A DNA stretch of 64,000 nt, taken from assembly GCA_036488085.1 (NCBI GenBank), contig DASXHZ010000004.1, positions 1 through 64,000 on the forward strand, written 5' to 3'. The notes beneath the pieces are model-generated. The model was given only the letters and a program-made list of their open reading frames with translations, was not told the DNA's origin and did not search any database. Below are positions 40,151 to 48,732 of this stretch, in pieces (the first letter of the stretch is position 1; every line of letters begins with the position of its first letter). Made by a program: the position numbers and the translations under genes. This DNA comes from DASXHZ01 sp036488085 (GTDB taxonomy: Bacteria > Acidobacteriota > Thermoanaerobaculia > Gp7-AA8).

Positions 40151-41284
40151 ATGCGATCGGTGCCCGTCACAATCCTTTACCCGCGCTACGACCATGCCGC
40201 GGTCGAAGAGCGCTATGCGAGCTGGCAGACGCAGATGCTGCTCCGCGCATCGGGAGCGGAGCTGCTGTTCCACGACGAGTTGGACGACGTCGAGACCGAG
40301 CACGTCCTCGTCGTCACCGACCCCCTGCTGCTCCCTTCGCGCAATCTTCCGCAGCGCCTCGCGTCCCTCATTGGTGACGCCGACGCGGCCGTTCCCGTCA
40401 CGAACGAATCGACCGAGGAGCGGCAGAGGGCGGACGAACGGCCGACGTACATCACGCTCCGCGAGCTGCAGACCGTGTTCGACACATTCGAGAAGGCGCC
40501 GGCGCGAGTCGATCGAATCACCTGGCGAGGCGCCGACCCCGGCGCATTCTGCTGCCGCACGGAGCTGATCAAGAAGGTCAAAGGACCGCTCCACAACGCG
40601 ATTGCGAACCGAAGCGTGGTCGTTTCGCGCAATGACTACATCCACCGCTGGAGCTCGATGCGCGGGCAGGCGCGTCTCGACCTGCTCGACCGGATCCCCG
40701 GCCACGCGCAGTCGCTCCTGGAGTTCGGCTGCGGCGAAGCACCCCTCGGCGCGGCGATCAAGGCGCGTCAGAAGTGTCGCGTGGTCGGGATCGAGCTCGA
40801 CCCGCGCGCGGCAGCCATCGCGCGCAAGCGGATCGACGACGTCTACCAGGGCGACGTTCGGGAGATCGTCAGCCTCATTCACGAGCGCTTCGATTGGATC
40901 GTCGGCGGCGACATCGTCGAGCACCTCGACGAGCCGTGGTCGTTCCTCGCTGACCTGCGGCGGATCAGCAAGCCCGGCGGGCACCTCCTGCTCTCCCTTC
41001 CCAACCTCGCCAACGTCTCGGTCGTCAACGATCTCCTGCGCGGACGCTTCGACTATGTCTACATGGGACTCACGTGCGCCGGCCACCTCCGCTTCTTCAC
41101 CCGCCGCTCGATCGCGGACATGCTCGACATCGCCGGCTGGAACGTCGAGTCGATCGAATCGCAGGAGGTCATCCTCACCCCCGACGCCGAGACGTTACTG
41201 TCAAAGCTCGAGGCCTCGGGTATGGATTTTTCACGTGAGGATTTGCTCGCGCCCGGCTACTACGTCACCGCAGTGAATCGATGA
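40151..41284 (+). CDS. Two-domain protein with C-terminal SAM methyltransferase, 377 aa
   Basis: Residues 1-170 form a domain I do not recognise (VTILYPRYDHAAVEERYASW; DDVETEHVLVVTDPLLL; RVDRITWRGADPGAFCCRTEL). Residues about 175-375 are a class I methyltransferase: SLLEFGCGEAPLGAAIKARQ, GIELDPRAAAIARKRI, VGGDIVEHLDEPWSFLADL, PGGHLLLSLPNLANVS. The last motif resembles methyltransferases of O-antigen and glycan clusters. The gene lies one base after one glycosyltransferase and overlaps the next by four bases (ATGA), so it should act on the same glycan. Confidence 0.88.
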   Translation: MRSVPVTILYPRYDHAAVEERYASWQTQMLLRASGAELLFHDELDDVETEHVLVVTDPLLLPSRNLPQRLASLIGDADAAVPVTNESTEERQRADERPTYITLRELQTVFDTFEKAPARVDRITWRGADPGAFCCRTELIKKVKGPLHNAIANRSVVVSRNDYIHRWSSMRGQARLDLLDRIPGHAQSLLEFGCGEAPLGAAIKARQKCRVVGIELDPRAAAIARKRIDDVYQGDVREIVSLIHERFDWIVGGDIVEHLDEPWSFLADLRRISKPGGHLLLSLPNLANVSVVNDLLRGRFDYVYMGLTCAGHLRFFTRRSIADMLDIAGWNVESIESQEVILTPDAETLLSKLEASGMDFSREDLLAPGYYVTAVNR

Positions 41285-42186
41285 ACCTGACGTACCTCCT
41301 CGACGACACCTCGCCCACCGCGCGCAACCAATGCGTGCTGGCGCAGGCGGACGCATTCGTCACACGCGGCATGCAGGTGCGGATCGTGACGACTTCCGAT
41401 CCCGTGCAGTGGCGGCGTTCGCGCGCGGAGTGGCGTCTCGTCGACGACCTCCGAACGGCGACCGGCGACGTGCTCGTTGCCGCGTCGCCGGAAGCTGCTC
41501 GTATCGCGTACGACCTCGCGCCGACGCACGCGATCCAGCTCGTCTTCGGCGACGCCGTCGACCTTCCGATCGCGAAGCTGCCGATGACGGCGATCGTCGA
41601 CGAGGAGGTCTTTCGCCTCCGCCTTCCGCAACCGCACGCTCCGAAGCGCGTCCTTCTCATGGGTGCCTCGCAGGACGAGATGAGCGGTGTCGGCGATGGT
41701 TACGGGGCTGTTGCCCACGCGCGATGGTTCCACCAGACGCTCGACCTCGTGCGCGTGGCGCCGTGGGTGCCGTCGCGTGAAGAGCCGCTCGATTCCGTGC
41801 AGGAGTTCCATGTGGCGCTGACCTCGACCGAGCTGACGCGCGTCCTCCACTCATGCGACGTCCTCCTCGCTCCCCTTCGCCGCGAGGCGCCGGTCGGCCT
41901 CGAGGCCGCGATGGCGCTCGCGGCGGGCGTTCCGGTCATCGCCACGCAGATCGACGCTCACACCCGCCTTGGCCCGAGCCCGAGCCTCGATTTCGCGCTC
42001 TTCGCCCCCGAGGAGAACGCCGTCGAAATGGGCGAAAAGCTCATCGACGTTCTATCGGATGACGCTCTCCGCGAACGTCTCCGCGCCCGCGGCCAGGAGG
42101 TTGCCGAACAATTTCGCCCCGATCGCGCCGCCGCCACCGCAGAACCGCTTTTTGCAGCCTGTGCCGCTCGCTTGCCGGTGCGATAG
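41281..42186 (+). CDS. Glycosyltransferase, GT4-like, with altered E-x7-E motif, 301 aa
   Basis: Paralogue of the gene at 39139: the openings (LTYLLDDTSPTARNQCVLAQADAF) and the endings align. The donor-site segment reads REAPVGLEAAMALAAGVPVI, where the second glutamate of E-x7-E is replaced by methionine. That glutamate normally contacts the donor sugar, so activity may be changed or lost. It is about 35 residues shorter than its paralogue. The ATG overlaps the methyltransferase stop (ATGA). It ends the operon. Confidence 0.85.
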   Translation: MNLTYLLDDTSPTARNQCVLAQADAFVTRGMQVRIVTTSDPVQWRRSRAEWRLVDDLRTATGDVLVAASPEAARIAYDLAPTHAIQLVFGDAVDLPIAKLPMTAIVDEEVFRLRLPQPHAPKRVLLMGASQDEMSGVGDGYGAVAHARWFHQTLDLVRVAPWVPSREEPLDSVQEFHVALTSTELTRVLHSCDVLLAPLRREAPVGLEAAMALAAGVPVIATQIDAHTRLGPSPSLDFALFAPEENAVEMGEKLIDVLSDDALRERLRARGQEVAEQFRPDRAAATAEPLFAACAARLPVR

Positions 42187-42319
42187 CGCGCCTTACTCGG
42201 TCGAACGCTCAGCGCGTTCAGTACGCTCATCGTCGGCGGAAGCCTTGAGAGTGGCGAATCCGTGCTGGTTGGCGTGCTTGAGTTCTTCGTCTGGTCTACC
42301 TCGGCCGCTCGCCCGTTCC

Positions 42320-42349
42320 TTGCATCGTCAAACCGCGGTTACATACAAT
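42320..42349 (+). promoter_or_regulatory. Predicted promoter of nuoB-nuoCD-nuoI
   Basis: A -35-like TTGCAT (42320-42325) and a -10-like TACAAT (42344-42349), 18 bases apart, precede the nuoB ATG at 42396. They lie in a 209-base gap after the glycosyltransferase operon. No Rex-type site is visible in this gap, in contrast to the nuoG promoter. Confidence 0.5.
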
Positions 42350-42395
42350 CGCCATCCCGCCTGCGGCGCTCCAGCCGTACGAGCACGAAAAAGTT

Positions 42396-42983
42396 ATGCC
42401 CATACAGAAAGTCGATAACCCTGACTCGATCATTCCGCGCAAAGTGGGATTCGCTCCCGGCGAAGGGGCCGAAAAGGGGCTCACCACATTGCCCGGCGAA
42501 GCCGACCGTGAGATCGAAGACCTCGCCGGCGGCACCTACCTCACGACCAAGCTCGACAGCATGGTGAACTGGGCGCGCGGCAACTCCTTGTGGCCGCTCC
42601 CCTTCGGCACCGCCTGCTGCGCGATCGAGTTCATGTCGCTCGTCTCCTCGCACTATGACCTAGCGCGCTTCGGCGCCGAGGTCGTCCGCTTCTCGCCGCG
42701 GCAGTCGGACCTGCTGATCGTGGCCGGAACGATCGTCGACAAGATCGCTCCCGTCCTCAAGAAGATCTACGACCAGATGCCGGAGCCGAAGTACGTCATC
42801 TCGATGGGTGCCTGCGCCACGTCGGGCGGCTTCTATCGCGTCTACCACGTCGTCCAGGGGATCGACGAGATCATCCCGGTCGACATCTGGGTGCCCGGCT
42901 GCCCGCCGACACCCGAGGGACTCATGTACGGAATCCTCAAATTGCAGGACAAGATCCGACGCGGGGAGATCAAGCGCACGTGA
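42396..42983 (+). CDS. nuoB: NADH-quinone oxidoreductase subunit B (NuoB), 195 aa
   Basis: Carries the terminal 4Fe-4S cluster N2. The ligands are Cys74-Cys75 (FGTACCAIEFM), Cys140 (SMGACATSGGFY) and Cys169 (WVPGCPPTPEGL), all present. The N-terminal 50 residues are an extra, poorly structured extension compared with short NuoB forms. It hands electrons to quinone at the NuoD/NuoB interface. The stop overlaps the nuoCD start (GTGA). Confidence 0.97.
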   Translation: MPIQKVDNPDSIIPRKVGFAPGEGAEKGLTTLPGEADREIEDLAGGTYLTTKLDSMVNWARGNSLWPLPFGTACCAIEFMSLVSSHYDLARFGAEVVRFSPRQSDLLIVAGTIVDKIAPVLKKIYDQMPEPKYVISMGACATSGGFYRVYHVVQGIDEIIPVDIWVPGCPPTPEGLMYGILKLQDKIRRGEIKRT

Positions 42984-44743
42984 GTACTCTCACCAAATAC
43001 TCGGCCATCCCCTACACCGGACCTGCGCCGACGAACCGCGAGCCGTACATCCCGGCTGACGCCGGCCAGTGCGATGCGCGCGGTGCGGAGCTGACGACGC
43101 AGCTCGGGAACGTCGAACAAGAGCGGGGGCAGGACCTCCCGACCCTCGTCGTCGACAAGCACGACATCATCAACGTCCTCGCGTCGCTCAAGGCGGCCAG
43201 CTACACGCTGCCCCTCGACCTCTGGGGCGTCGACTACCCGCGCCGCGAGAAGCGATTCGACGTCATGTACCAGCTCTACTCGCTCGACAAGAACGAGCGG
43301 GTACGCATCAAAGTGCCGATCGCCGAGAACGAAAACGTTCCGACGAGCACCGGCCTCTTCAAGGCATACGACTGGTTCGAGCGCGAAGTGTTCGACATGT
43401 ACGGCGTCCGTTTCGACGGCCACCCGAACCTTCGCCGCATCCTCACCCACGAGATGTTTCAAGGCCATCCGCTGCGCAAGGACTACGACCCCGCGCAACG
43501 CTGGCTGTTGACCGAGAAAGACGTCGCGAAGATCACTCCGAAGATCGATCCACGCTTCCAGAACGTCGACACCGATTTCGAGCGCGTCACGCTGAACCTC
43601 GGCCCCTCGCATCCGGCGACGCACGGCACCCTGCGCATTGTGGTCACGCTCGACGGCGAGACGATCATCGGCGCCGAGAGCGAGATCGGATACCTCCACC
43701 GCTGCTTCGAGAAGATGTCCGAGACGCACACGTACCAGCAGGTGATCCCCTACACCGACCGCCTCAACTACTGCTCCGCGATCATCAACAACGTCGGGTA
43801 CTGCCTGACGGTCGAGAAGCTCCTCGGCATCGAGGCGCCGTCGCGCGCGCAGCAGGTGCGGCTGATGCTCTCGGAGTTCATGCGCATCGCCGACCACCTC
43901 GTCGCCATCGGCACGAACCTGGTCGATATGGGCGCGCTGACGAACTTCTGGTACCTCTTCCAGCCCCGCGAGGAGATCTACGGTCTCATCGAGTCGTGCT
44001 GCGGCGCGCGGCTGCTCCCGTCGTACCTGCGCATCGGCGGCCTCGCCGTCGACGTCCCCTCGAACTTCCTCGCGAACGCGCAGACGCTCGTCAACAGGAT
44101 GCCGAAGTACATCGACGACGTCGAGAAGTTGATCATGACGAACCGCATCTTCCGCGAGCGGACGGAGGGGATTGCACCGATCTCCACGGAAGACGCGATC
44201 AACTTCGGCTTCACTGGCCCTTGCCTGCGCGCGTGCGGCGTGCCGTACGACGTCCGGAAGGCGAACCCATACATCGGCTACGAGACGTACGACTGGGATG
44301 TGCCGGTGGCCGAGGGAGGCGACACCTTCGCCCGGTTCCTCGTGCGGTTCGAGGAGATGCGGCAATCGCTCCGAATCCTGCAGCAGGCGATCGATCGCGG
44401 ACTGCCCTCAGGGCCCGTCATCGTCGACAATCCGTACGTTGCGCTCCCGCCGAAGGAGAAGGTCTACAACGAGATGGAGTCGCTCATCTATCACTTCAAG
44501 CTGATCATGCACGGCATCCAGCCGCCGGTCGGCGAGACGTATTTCCAGGTCGAGGGTGGAAACGGTGAGCTCGGCTTCTACGTCGTGAGCGACGGGACCA
44601 AGAATCCGTACCGCGTCCGGGTACGCCCGCCGTGCTTCCCGATCTTCGAGGCGTACTCGTACATGATCACAGGCCAGACCATCCCCGACGCGATCGCGGC
44701 CCTCGGCTCGTTGAATATCATCGCCGGAGAGTTGGACCACTAA
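42980..44743 (+). CDS. nuoCD: Fused NADH-quinone oxidoreductase subunits C and D (NuoCD), 587 aa
   Basis: Residues about 40-185 are the NuoC (30 kDa) domain, with AYDWFEREVFDMYGVRFDGHPNLRRIL. Residues about 200-587 are the NuoD (49 kDa) domain, with LGPSHPATHGTLRI, GYLHRCFEKMSETHTYQQ, MLSEFMRIADHLVAIG, the ending FPIFEAYSYMITGQ and GSLNIIAGELDH. A C-D fusion also occurs in E. coli and many other bacteria. NuoD lines the quinone pocket. The start is a GTG coupled to nuoB; the stop shares one base with nuoI (TAATG). Confidence 0.97.
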   Translation: MSTLTKYSAIPYTGPAPTNREPYIPADAGQCDARGAELTTQLGNVEQERGQDLPTLVVDKHDIINVLASLKAASYTLPLDLWGVDYPRREKRFDVMYQLYSLDKNERVRIKVPIAENENVPTSTGLFKAYDWFEREVFDMYGVRFDGHPNLRRILTHEMFQGHPLRKDYDPAQRWLLTEKDVAKITPKIDPRFQNVDTDFERVTLNLGPSHPATHGTLRIVVTLDGETIIGAESEIGYLHRCFEKMSETHTYQQVIPYTDRLNYCSAIINNVGYCLTVEKLLGIEAPSRAQQVRLMLSEFMRIADHLVAIGTNLVDMGALTNFWYLFQPREEIYGLIESCCGARLLPSYLRIGGLAVDVPSNFLANAQTLVNRMPKYIDDVEKLIMTNRIFRERTEGIAPISTEDAINFGFTGPCLRACGVPYDVRKANPYIGYETYDWDVPVAEGGDTFARFLVRFEEMRQSLRILQQAIDRGLPSGPVIVDNPYVALPPKEKVYNEMESLIYHFKLIMHGIQPPVGETYFQVEGGNGELGFYVVSDGTKNPYRVRVRPPCFPIFEAYSYMITGQTIPDAIAALGSLNIIAGELDH

Positions 44744-45378
44744 TGAGCATCGGCGTCGTCAAAGTCGAACGCAAGCCGCTCAACCTTCGCGAGCGGGCGT
44801 ACATCCCGTCAGTGCTTGCCGGCATGTTCATCACGATACGGCACCTCCTGAAGAACATGTTCAACATGAAGGGGCTGCCGACAATCAACTATCCCGAGGT
44901 CAAGCGCGTCTACTCCGAGCGCTTCCGCGGGCGGCACATTCTGACGACGCGGCAGGACGGTACGACGCGCTGCGTCGCCTGCTTCATGTGCTCGACCGCC
45001 TGCCCTGCCGAATGCATCACGATCGAGGCGGGCGAGGACGAGCGGACGCGCGAGAAGTTCCCGGTGCGCTACGACATCGACCTGCTCCGCTGCATCTTCT
45101 GCGGCTACTGCGTCGATGCGTGCCCCGAGGATGCGATCTACATGACGCGCGACTACGAGATGGCGATCGACACGCGCGCACGCGCCACCGTCGGCCTGCG
45201 CGACCTCGTCGTGCCGCCGAACTTCCCGGTCGAGCCGATGGGCTGGCGTCCGTACTACGGCGCGATCGCGAAGCACGGAACCGCGGGTGGTACCGGGATC
45301 GGCCAGCCGTTGCGCGAGGCGCCGTTCGAAGACGACGAGCCGCCGAATCCGGACCTGTTCCGCGGCGGTAACGCGTAG
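44743..45378 (+). CDS. nuoI: NADH-quinone oxidoreductase subunit I (NuoI), 211 aa
   Basis: Two 4Fe-4S ferredoxin motifs bind clusters N6a and N6b: Cys77-Cys80-Cys83-Cys87 and Cys117-Cys120-Cys123-Cys127. The entry helix (RAYIPSVLAGMFITIRHLLKNMF) anchors it to the membrane arm. The C-terminal tail of about 75 residues after the clusters is longer than in short NuoI forms. The gene is translationally coupled to nuoCD. In most genomes it lies next to nuoH, but here it belongs to the B-CD cluster. Confidence 0.96.
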   Translation: MSIGVVKVERKPLNLRERAYIPSVLAGMFITIRHLLKNMFNMKGLPTINYPEVKRVYSERFRGRHILTTRQDGTTRCVACFMCSTACPAECITIEAGEDERTREKFPVRYDIDLLRCIFCGYCVDACPEDAIYMTRDYEMAIDTRARATVGLRDLVVPPNFPVEPMGWRPYYGAIAKHGTAGGTGIGQPLREAPFEDDEPPNPDLFRGGNA

Positions 45379-45414
45379 GCGCCACGCGAAGCGATATCAT
45401 CCCGGCGGGCCCCC

Positions 45415-45882
45415 ATGAAACCGCTAGAGACGACGGTCGAAGAAGTTCTTCGCGACGCGATTCAGTCGGAAGTCGAGACGCGCGCCTACTATCAGAAGAT
45501 GGCGCAGCGGACGCACGAACCGGCCACCCGCAAGCGGATGATGGAGCTCGCCGACCTGGAGCTCGTGCACCGCGCGAAGCTCGAGAGGAAGTTCCGCGAG
45601 ACGCTGCACAAGGATCCGCCCGACCCGCAACCGGTGAACATCGAGCTGCCGCCGGAGATCAGCGACCTCGATCTCAGCCGCGCGCTGAAGCTGGCGCTGG
45701 AGCGCGAGCGCGACAGCGAGTCGTACTTCCGTTTCCTCGCCGAGCGTGTTCCGCCGACCACCGAGCTCGGCAAGCTATTCGTGGAGCTCGCCGAGATGGA
45801 GTGGAAGCACAAGACCGACCTCCAGGCCGAGTACGACAGCACCCGCGTCGACGATCCCGAGAAGTTCCTGCTCGACATCTGA
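45415..45882 (+). CDS. Ferritin-like/rubrerythrin-type protein, 155 aa
   Basis: Two pairs of helices carry the E-x6-Y and E-x2-H patterns of carboxylate-bridged di-iron proteins: AIQSEVETRAYYQKMAQRT, MELADLELVHRAKLERKF, ALERERDSESYFRFLAERV and VELAEMEWKHKTDLQ. The C-terminal rubredoxin domain of classical rubrerythrin is absent. It could scavenge peroxide or store iron. It lies 36 bases after nuoI and is probably expressed with complex I subunits. A terminator-like hairpin follows. Confidence 0.87.
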   Translation: MKPLETTVEEVLRDAIQSEVETRAYYQKMAQRTHEPATRKRMMELADLELVHRAKLERKFRETLHKDPPDPQPVNIELPPEISDLDLSRALKLALERERDSESYFRFLAERVPPTTELGKLFVELAEMEWKHKTDLQAEYDSTRVDDPEKFLLDI

Positions 45883-45904
45883 CTCAGAAGTACCCAGAAA
45901 CAGT

Positions 45905-45937
45905 CAGGCCGATGACGCCACGCGCGCCATCGGCCTG
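45905..45937 (+). terminator. Terminator-like hairpin after the nuoB-ferritin-like operon
   Basis: A perfect 10-bp stem (CAGGCCGATG / CATCGGCCTG) with a 13-base loop starts 23 bases after the stop, followed by a pyrimidine run (CCTGTCTCTCTCT) rather than pure T. A second inverted repeat (TCATACAAC at 45950 / GTTGTATGA at 45982) follows. No gene lies between here and def at 46116. Confidence 0.5.
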
Positions 45938-46115
45938 CCTGTCTCTCTCTCATACAACACGCTGCCGGTTCTCGACGATGCGTTGTATGAGCTCAATGTA
46001 GGCGGCGTTCATCAGCAGTCCGCTGGCGCTCCGTGAAAAATCAGCGCGGGTTACGGCTGACCTCGCGCGATTCGTGACCGGTACGCAAAGGTGTCGTGAA
46101 AGGAACGCAAAAGCG

Positions 46116-46631
46116 TCACAACACGATCGTGTAGCCGAGCGTCGTCAGATCCGGCATCCGGTCGAGGTAGACGTGTCCGTCCGTGTGGTCGACCTCGTGC
46201 TGGAAGATGCGCGCAGTGAAGGCACTCACCTCCGCCTCGACGAGGTCGCCCGTGTGGTCGACTCCGCGGATGCGTAGCTTCTTGTAGCGGGCGACCTCGC
46301 CGCCGAGGAATGGGACGCTGAGGCAGCCCTCCCAATCGGTGATGCGTTCTTCGCCGATGCCTTCGTACGTCGCATTGAAAAACACGCCGGCTGGCAACGG
46401 CTTGCCGCCGCGCCTCTTGGCGACCTTCTCCTGCACTTCGAAGACGAAGATGCGCAGCGAAAGATGGACCTGCGGCCCCGCGAGGCCGACGCCTTCGTAC
46501 GCGTGCATCGTCTCGATCATGTCCTGGATCAGGTCGTTGAACCTCCCCGCCTTGATGTCCTCGATCTCGACGTCCGACGCGCGTTGCCGCAGCACCGGAT
46601 GTCCGAGTCGCGCCACCTTCAGAATCGCCAA
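46116..46631 (-). CDS. def: Peptide deformylase, 171 aa
   Basis: All three deformylase motifs are present: GVGLAGPQV (residues 47-55), EGCLSVP with metal ligand Cys103, and QHEVDH with metal ligands His145 and His149 and catalytic Glu146. The enzyme removes the formyl group from new N-terminal methionines. It lies one base after the MFS transporter gene (46632) on the same strand and is not followed by fmt, its usual neighbour. A second def elsewhere in the genome is therefore possible. Confidence 0.96.
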   Translation of the reverse strand: MAILKVARLGHPVLRQRASDVEIEDIKAGRFNDLIQDMIETMHAYEGVGLAGPQVHLSLRIFVFEVQEKVAKRRGGKPLPAGVFFNATYEGIGEERITDWEGCLSVPFLGGEVARYKKLRIRGVDHTGDLVEAEVSAFTARIFQHEVDHTDGHVYLDRMPDLTTLGYTIVL

Positions 46632-47828
46632 TCAAGCCTCCCGGAGCGGCATGCGGCGCATCCTCATGGCGATGAGAAACGCCGCGAAAGTCAGCACCGC
46701 ACCCCCGTAGAACGCGCCGCGCGCCTGCGCCTGATCGTACATGAAGCCCATCGCGATCGGCCCGAAGAAGCGCGCCAGCGAGCCGGTCGCCGTCCCGATC
46801 CCGAGCATGCTTCCGTGCTCCTTCGGCGGTGCCACCTTCGTGATGAGCGACGTCAGGCAGGGATAGCAGAGTCCCGTCCCGATCGAGATGAAGAACGCCA
46901 CGAAGTACAGCAGCGGAACGCGCCAGATCGACGGGACCAGCGCGAGTCCCAACGTGTACGACGCCGTGCCGACCGCGACGAGCGACCGCTCGCCGAACTT
47001 CTTCGCGAGACGCCCGACCAGACCGCCTTGGATCGTCGCGACGATCACTCCCATGAAGAGGAAAAAGTACGCCAGCTGGAGCTGCGTGAAGTGGAACCGG
47101 TCGCGCGCGTGCAGCGTCACGCTCGTCTCCATCCCGGCCACCGCTAGCAGCATCAGGAAGAGCGTCGCCATGATCGCCGCGAGCATCTTCTGGTCGCCGA
47201 GCTCGGCCCAGACGCGGCGGTCGAACTGCGGCGGCAGGCCGGTGCGGACCGTCGCATCGGGCTTTTTCGACTCGCCGAGGACGAGGAGCGCGATGAGGAG
47301 TGCGATGAGCGACATCGAGCCGGCGACGAGGCCGGGAAGCAGGTTCCCTTGCCACCCGTGATGGATCCCCACCGCGGACAGGACGCCGCTGAGCGGCGGG
47401 CCGAGGATGAAGCCGAGCCCGAACGCGGCGCCGATCAGGCCCATCCCCTTCGCGCGGTTCTCTACCGTGGTGCTGTCGGCGATGTACGCCTGCGCCGTGC
47501 CGACGTTCGCACCGCCGATGCCGGCGACGATGCGCGACACGAAGAGCAGGAAAAGCGAGTGCGCGAACCCGAAGAGAAAGTACCCCGTACAGCTCGCCGT
47601 GAGGCTGATCAGGATGACCGGACGCCGCCCGATGCGGTCTGACACCCGCCCCCAGACCGGCGCGAAGAAGAACTGCATGATGGAGTAGATGCCGACCACC
47701 GCCCCCACCGTGATCCCGCTCGCGCCGTATTCGCGCGCGTAAAACGAGAGAAACGGGATCACCATCCCGAACCCGATCAGATCGATGAAAACGGTGAGGA
47801 AAAGAACGAGGAGCGACGCCCGCTTCAT
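46632..47828 (-). CDS. MFS drug/metabolite transporter (TetA-like), 398 aa
   Basis: Twelve helices are expected. The loop GRVSDRIGRRPVILISL and the helix-5 motif GAAFGLGFILGPPLSGVL mark the DHA1 (TetA/Bcr) exporter branch. The start IDLIGFGMVIPFLSFYARE is the TetA-type beginning. It exports a drug-like compound by proton antiport. The ATG at 47828 is chosen because the frame upstream runs through the repeat hairpin. Deformylase follows directly. Confidence 0.9.
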   Translation of the reverse strand: MKRASLLVLFLTVFIDLIGFGMVIPFLSFYAREYGASGITVGAVVGIYSIMQFFFAPVWGRVSDRIGRRPVILISLTASCTGYFLFGFAHSLFLLFVSRIVAGIGGANVGTAQAYIADSTTVENRAKGMGLIGAAFGLGFILGPPLSGVLSAVGIHHGWQGNLLPGLVAGSMSLIALLIALLVLGESKKPDATVRTGLPPQFDRRVWAELGDQKMLAAIMATLFLMLLAVAGMETSVTLHARDRFHFTQLQLAYFFLFMGVIVATIQGGLVGRLAKKFGERSLVAVGTASYTLGLALVPSIWRVPLLYFVAFFISIGTGLCYPCLTSLITKVAPPKEHGSMLGIGTATGSLARFFGPIAMGFMYDQAQARGAFYGGAVLTFAAFLIAMRMRRMPLREA

Positions 47829-47850
47829 GTGCGGCGCGCAGTGTAATCCA

Positions 47851-47945
47851 GGGCGGAGAGCGCAGAGGGCAGAGCGGAGACCGGAGATGTATGCTTTTTC
47901 TGCGCTCTGCGCTCTGCGCTCTGTCCTCTGCGCTCTGTCCTCTAC
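47851..47945. repeat. Heptad-repeat hairpin between divergent genes
   Basis: The left arm (47851-47890) is built of 7-base units such as AGCGCAG, AGGGCAG and AGCGGAG. The right arm (47898-47943) is built of TGCGCTC and TGTCCTC units. They share one register across a short T-rich loop. The heptamer is closely related to that of the nuoE/nuoF hairpin. It fills the gap between the divergent MFS and HAD genes, so it covers both promoters. Confidence 0.88.
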
Positions 47946-47951
47946 GCAATC

Positions 47952-48638
47952 ATGCGAAAGCTCGTCCTCTTCGACATCGACGGAACGCTCATCACCGACG
48001 GCGGCGCGGCGCGGCAGTCGTACGGGCTCGCGTTGCGCGAGACGTACGGTTTCGACGGCGACCTGACGCGCTACGACTTCTCCGGCCGCACCGACCCTCA
48101 GATCACGTCGATGGTGCTCCACGATGCCGGCTTCGACGACGAACAGATCGCCGCTCGCGTGCCGCGACTTTGGGAAACGTACCTCCGCGAGCTCGCCGTC
48201 CACGCCACGGCCGAACGCGTCCGCGCACTACCGGGGATCCCGGAGCTGCTCGAACGCCTGGTTGCGGCCGACGACATCACGCTCGGCCTTCTCACCGGCA
48301 ACATCGAGCGCGGCGCGCGGCTGAAGCTCGCTCCGGCGGGGCTCAATACCTACTTCCCGTTCGGCGCGTTCGGAAGCGACTCGGCTCATCGCGAGGAGCT
48401 GCCGCCGATTGCCGTCGAACGCGCTTCGAGCGTGGACGGCCACCGTTTCAGCGGCCGCGAGGTCGTGATCATCGGCGATTCCATCTACGACGTCCGCTGC
48501 GGCGTACCTCACGGCGCGACCACCATCGCCATCGCCTCGGGGAAGACTCCGGCCGAGAGACTGCGCGCCGAAAACCCCCACCATTTCTTTCACTCCGCCG
48601 AGGAGATTGGGCCGCTACTGAACGCAATTACTTGGTAG
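47952..48638 (+). CDS. HAD-family phosphatase, phosphoglycolate-phosphatase-like, 228 aa
   Basis: Motif I is LVLFDIDGTLITD with nucleophile Asp8 and acid/base Asp10. Motif II is in LGLLTGNIERG, and motif IV in VVIIGDSIYDVRCG. A helical C1 cap domain lies at residues 15-85. It hydrolyses a small phosphorylated metabolite; phosphoglycolate is the usual guess for this subgroup but is not certain. Its ATG starts 7 bases after the heptad hairpin, leaving little room for a separate promoter. Confidence 0.9.
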   Translation: MRKLVLFDIDGTLITDGGAARQSYGLALRETYGFDGDLTRYDFSGRTDPQITSMVLHDAGFDDEQIAARVPRLWETYLRELAVHATAERVRALPGIPELLERLVAADDITLGLLTGNIERGARLKLAPAGLNTYFPFGAFGSDSAHREELPPIAVERASSVDGHRFSGREVVIIGDSIYDVRCGVPHGATTIAIASGKTPAERLRAENPHHFFHSAEEIGPLLNAITW

Positions 48639-48732
48639 CTTCCGTTTTTGACGGTAGGGACCGATAGGTTCCGCCGCCCTCCTTCCATACATCGTCACTA
48701 ATGACGGTTACCTAAAGGAGGAGGTCTCCACC

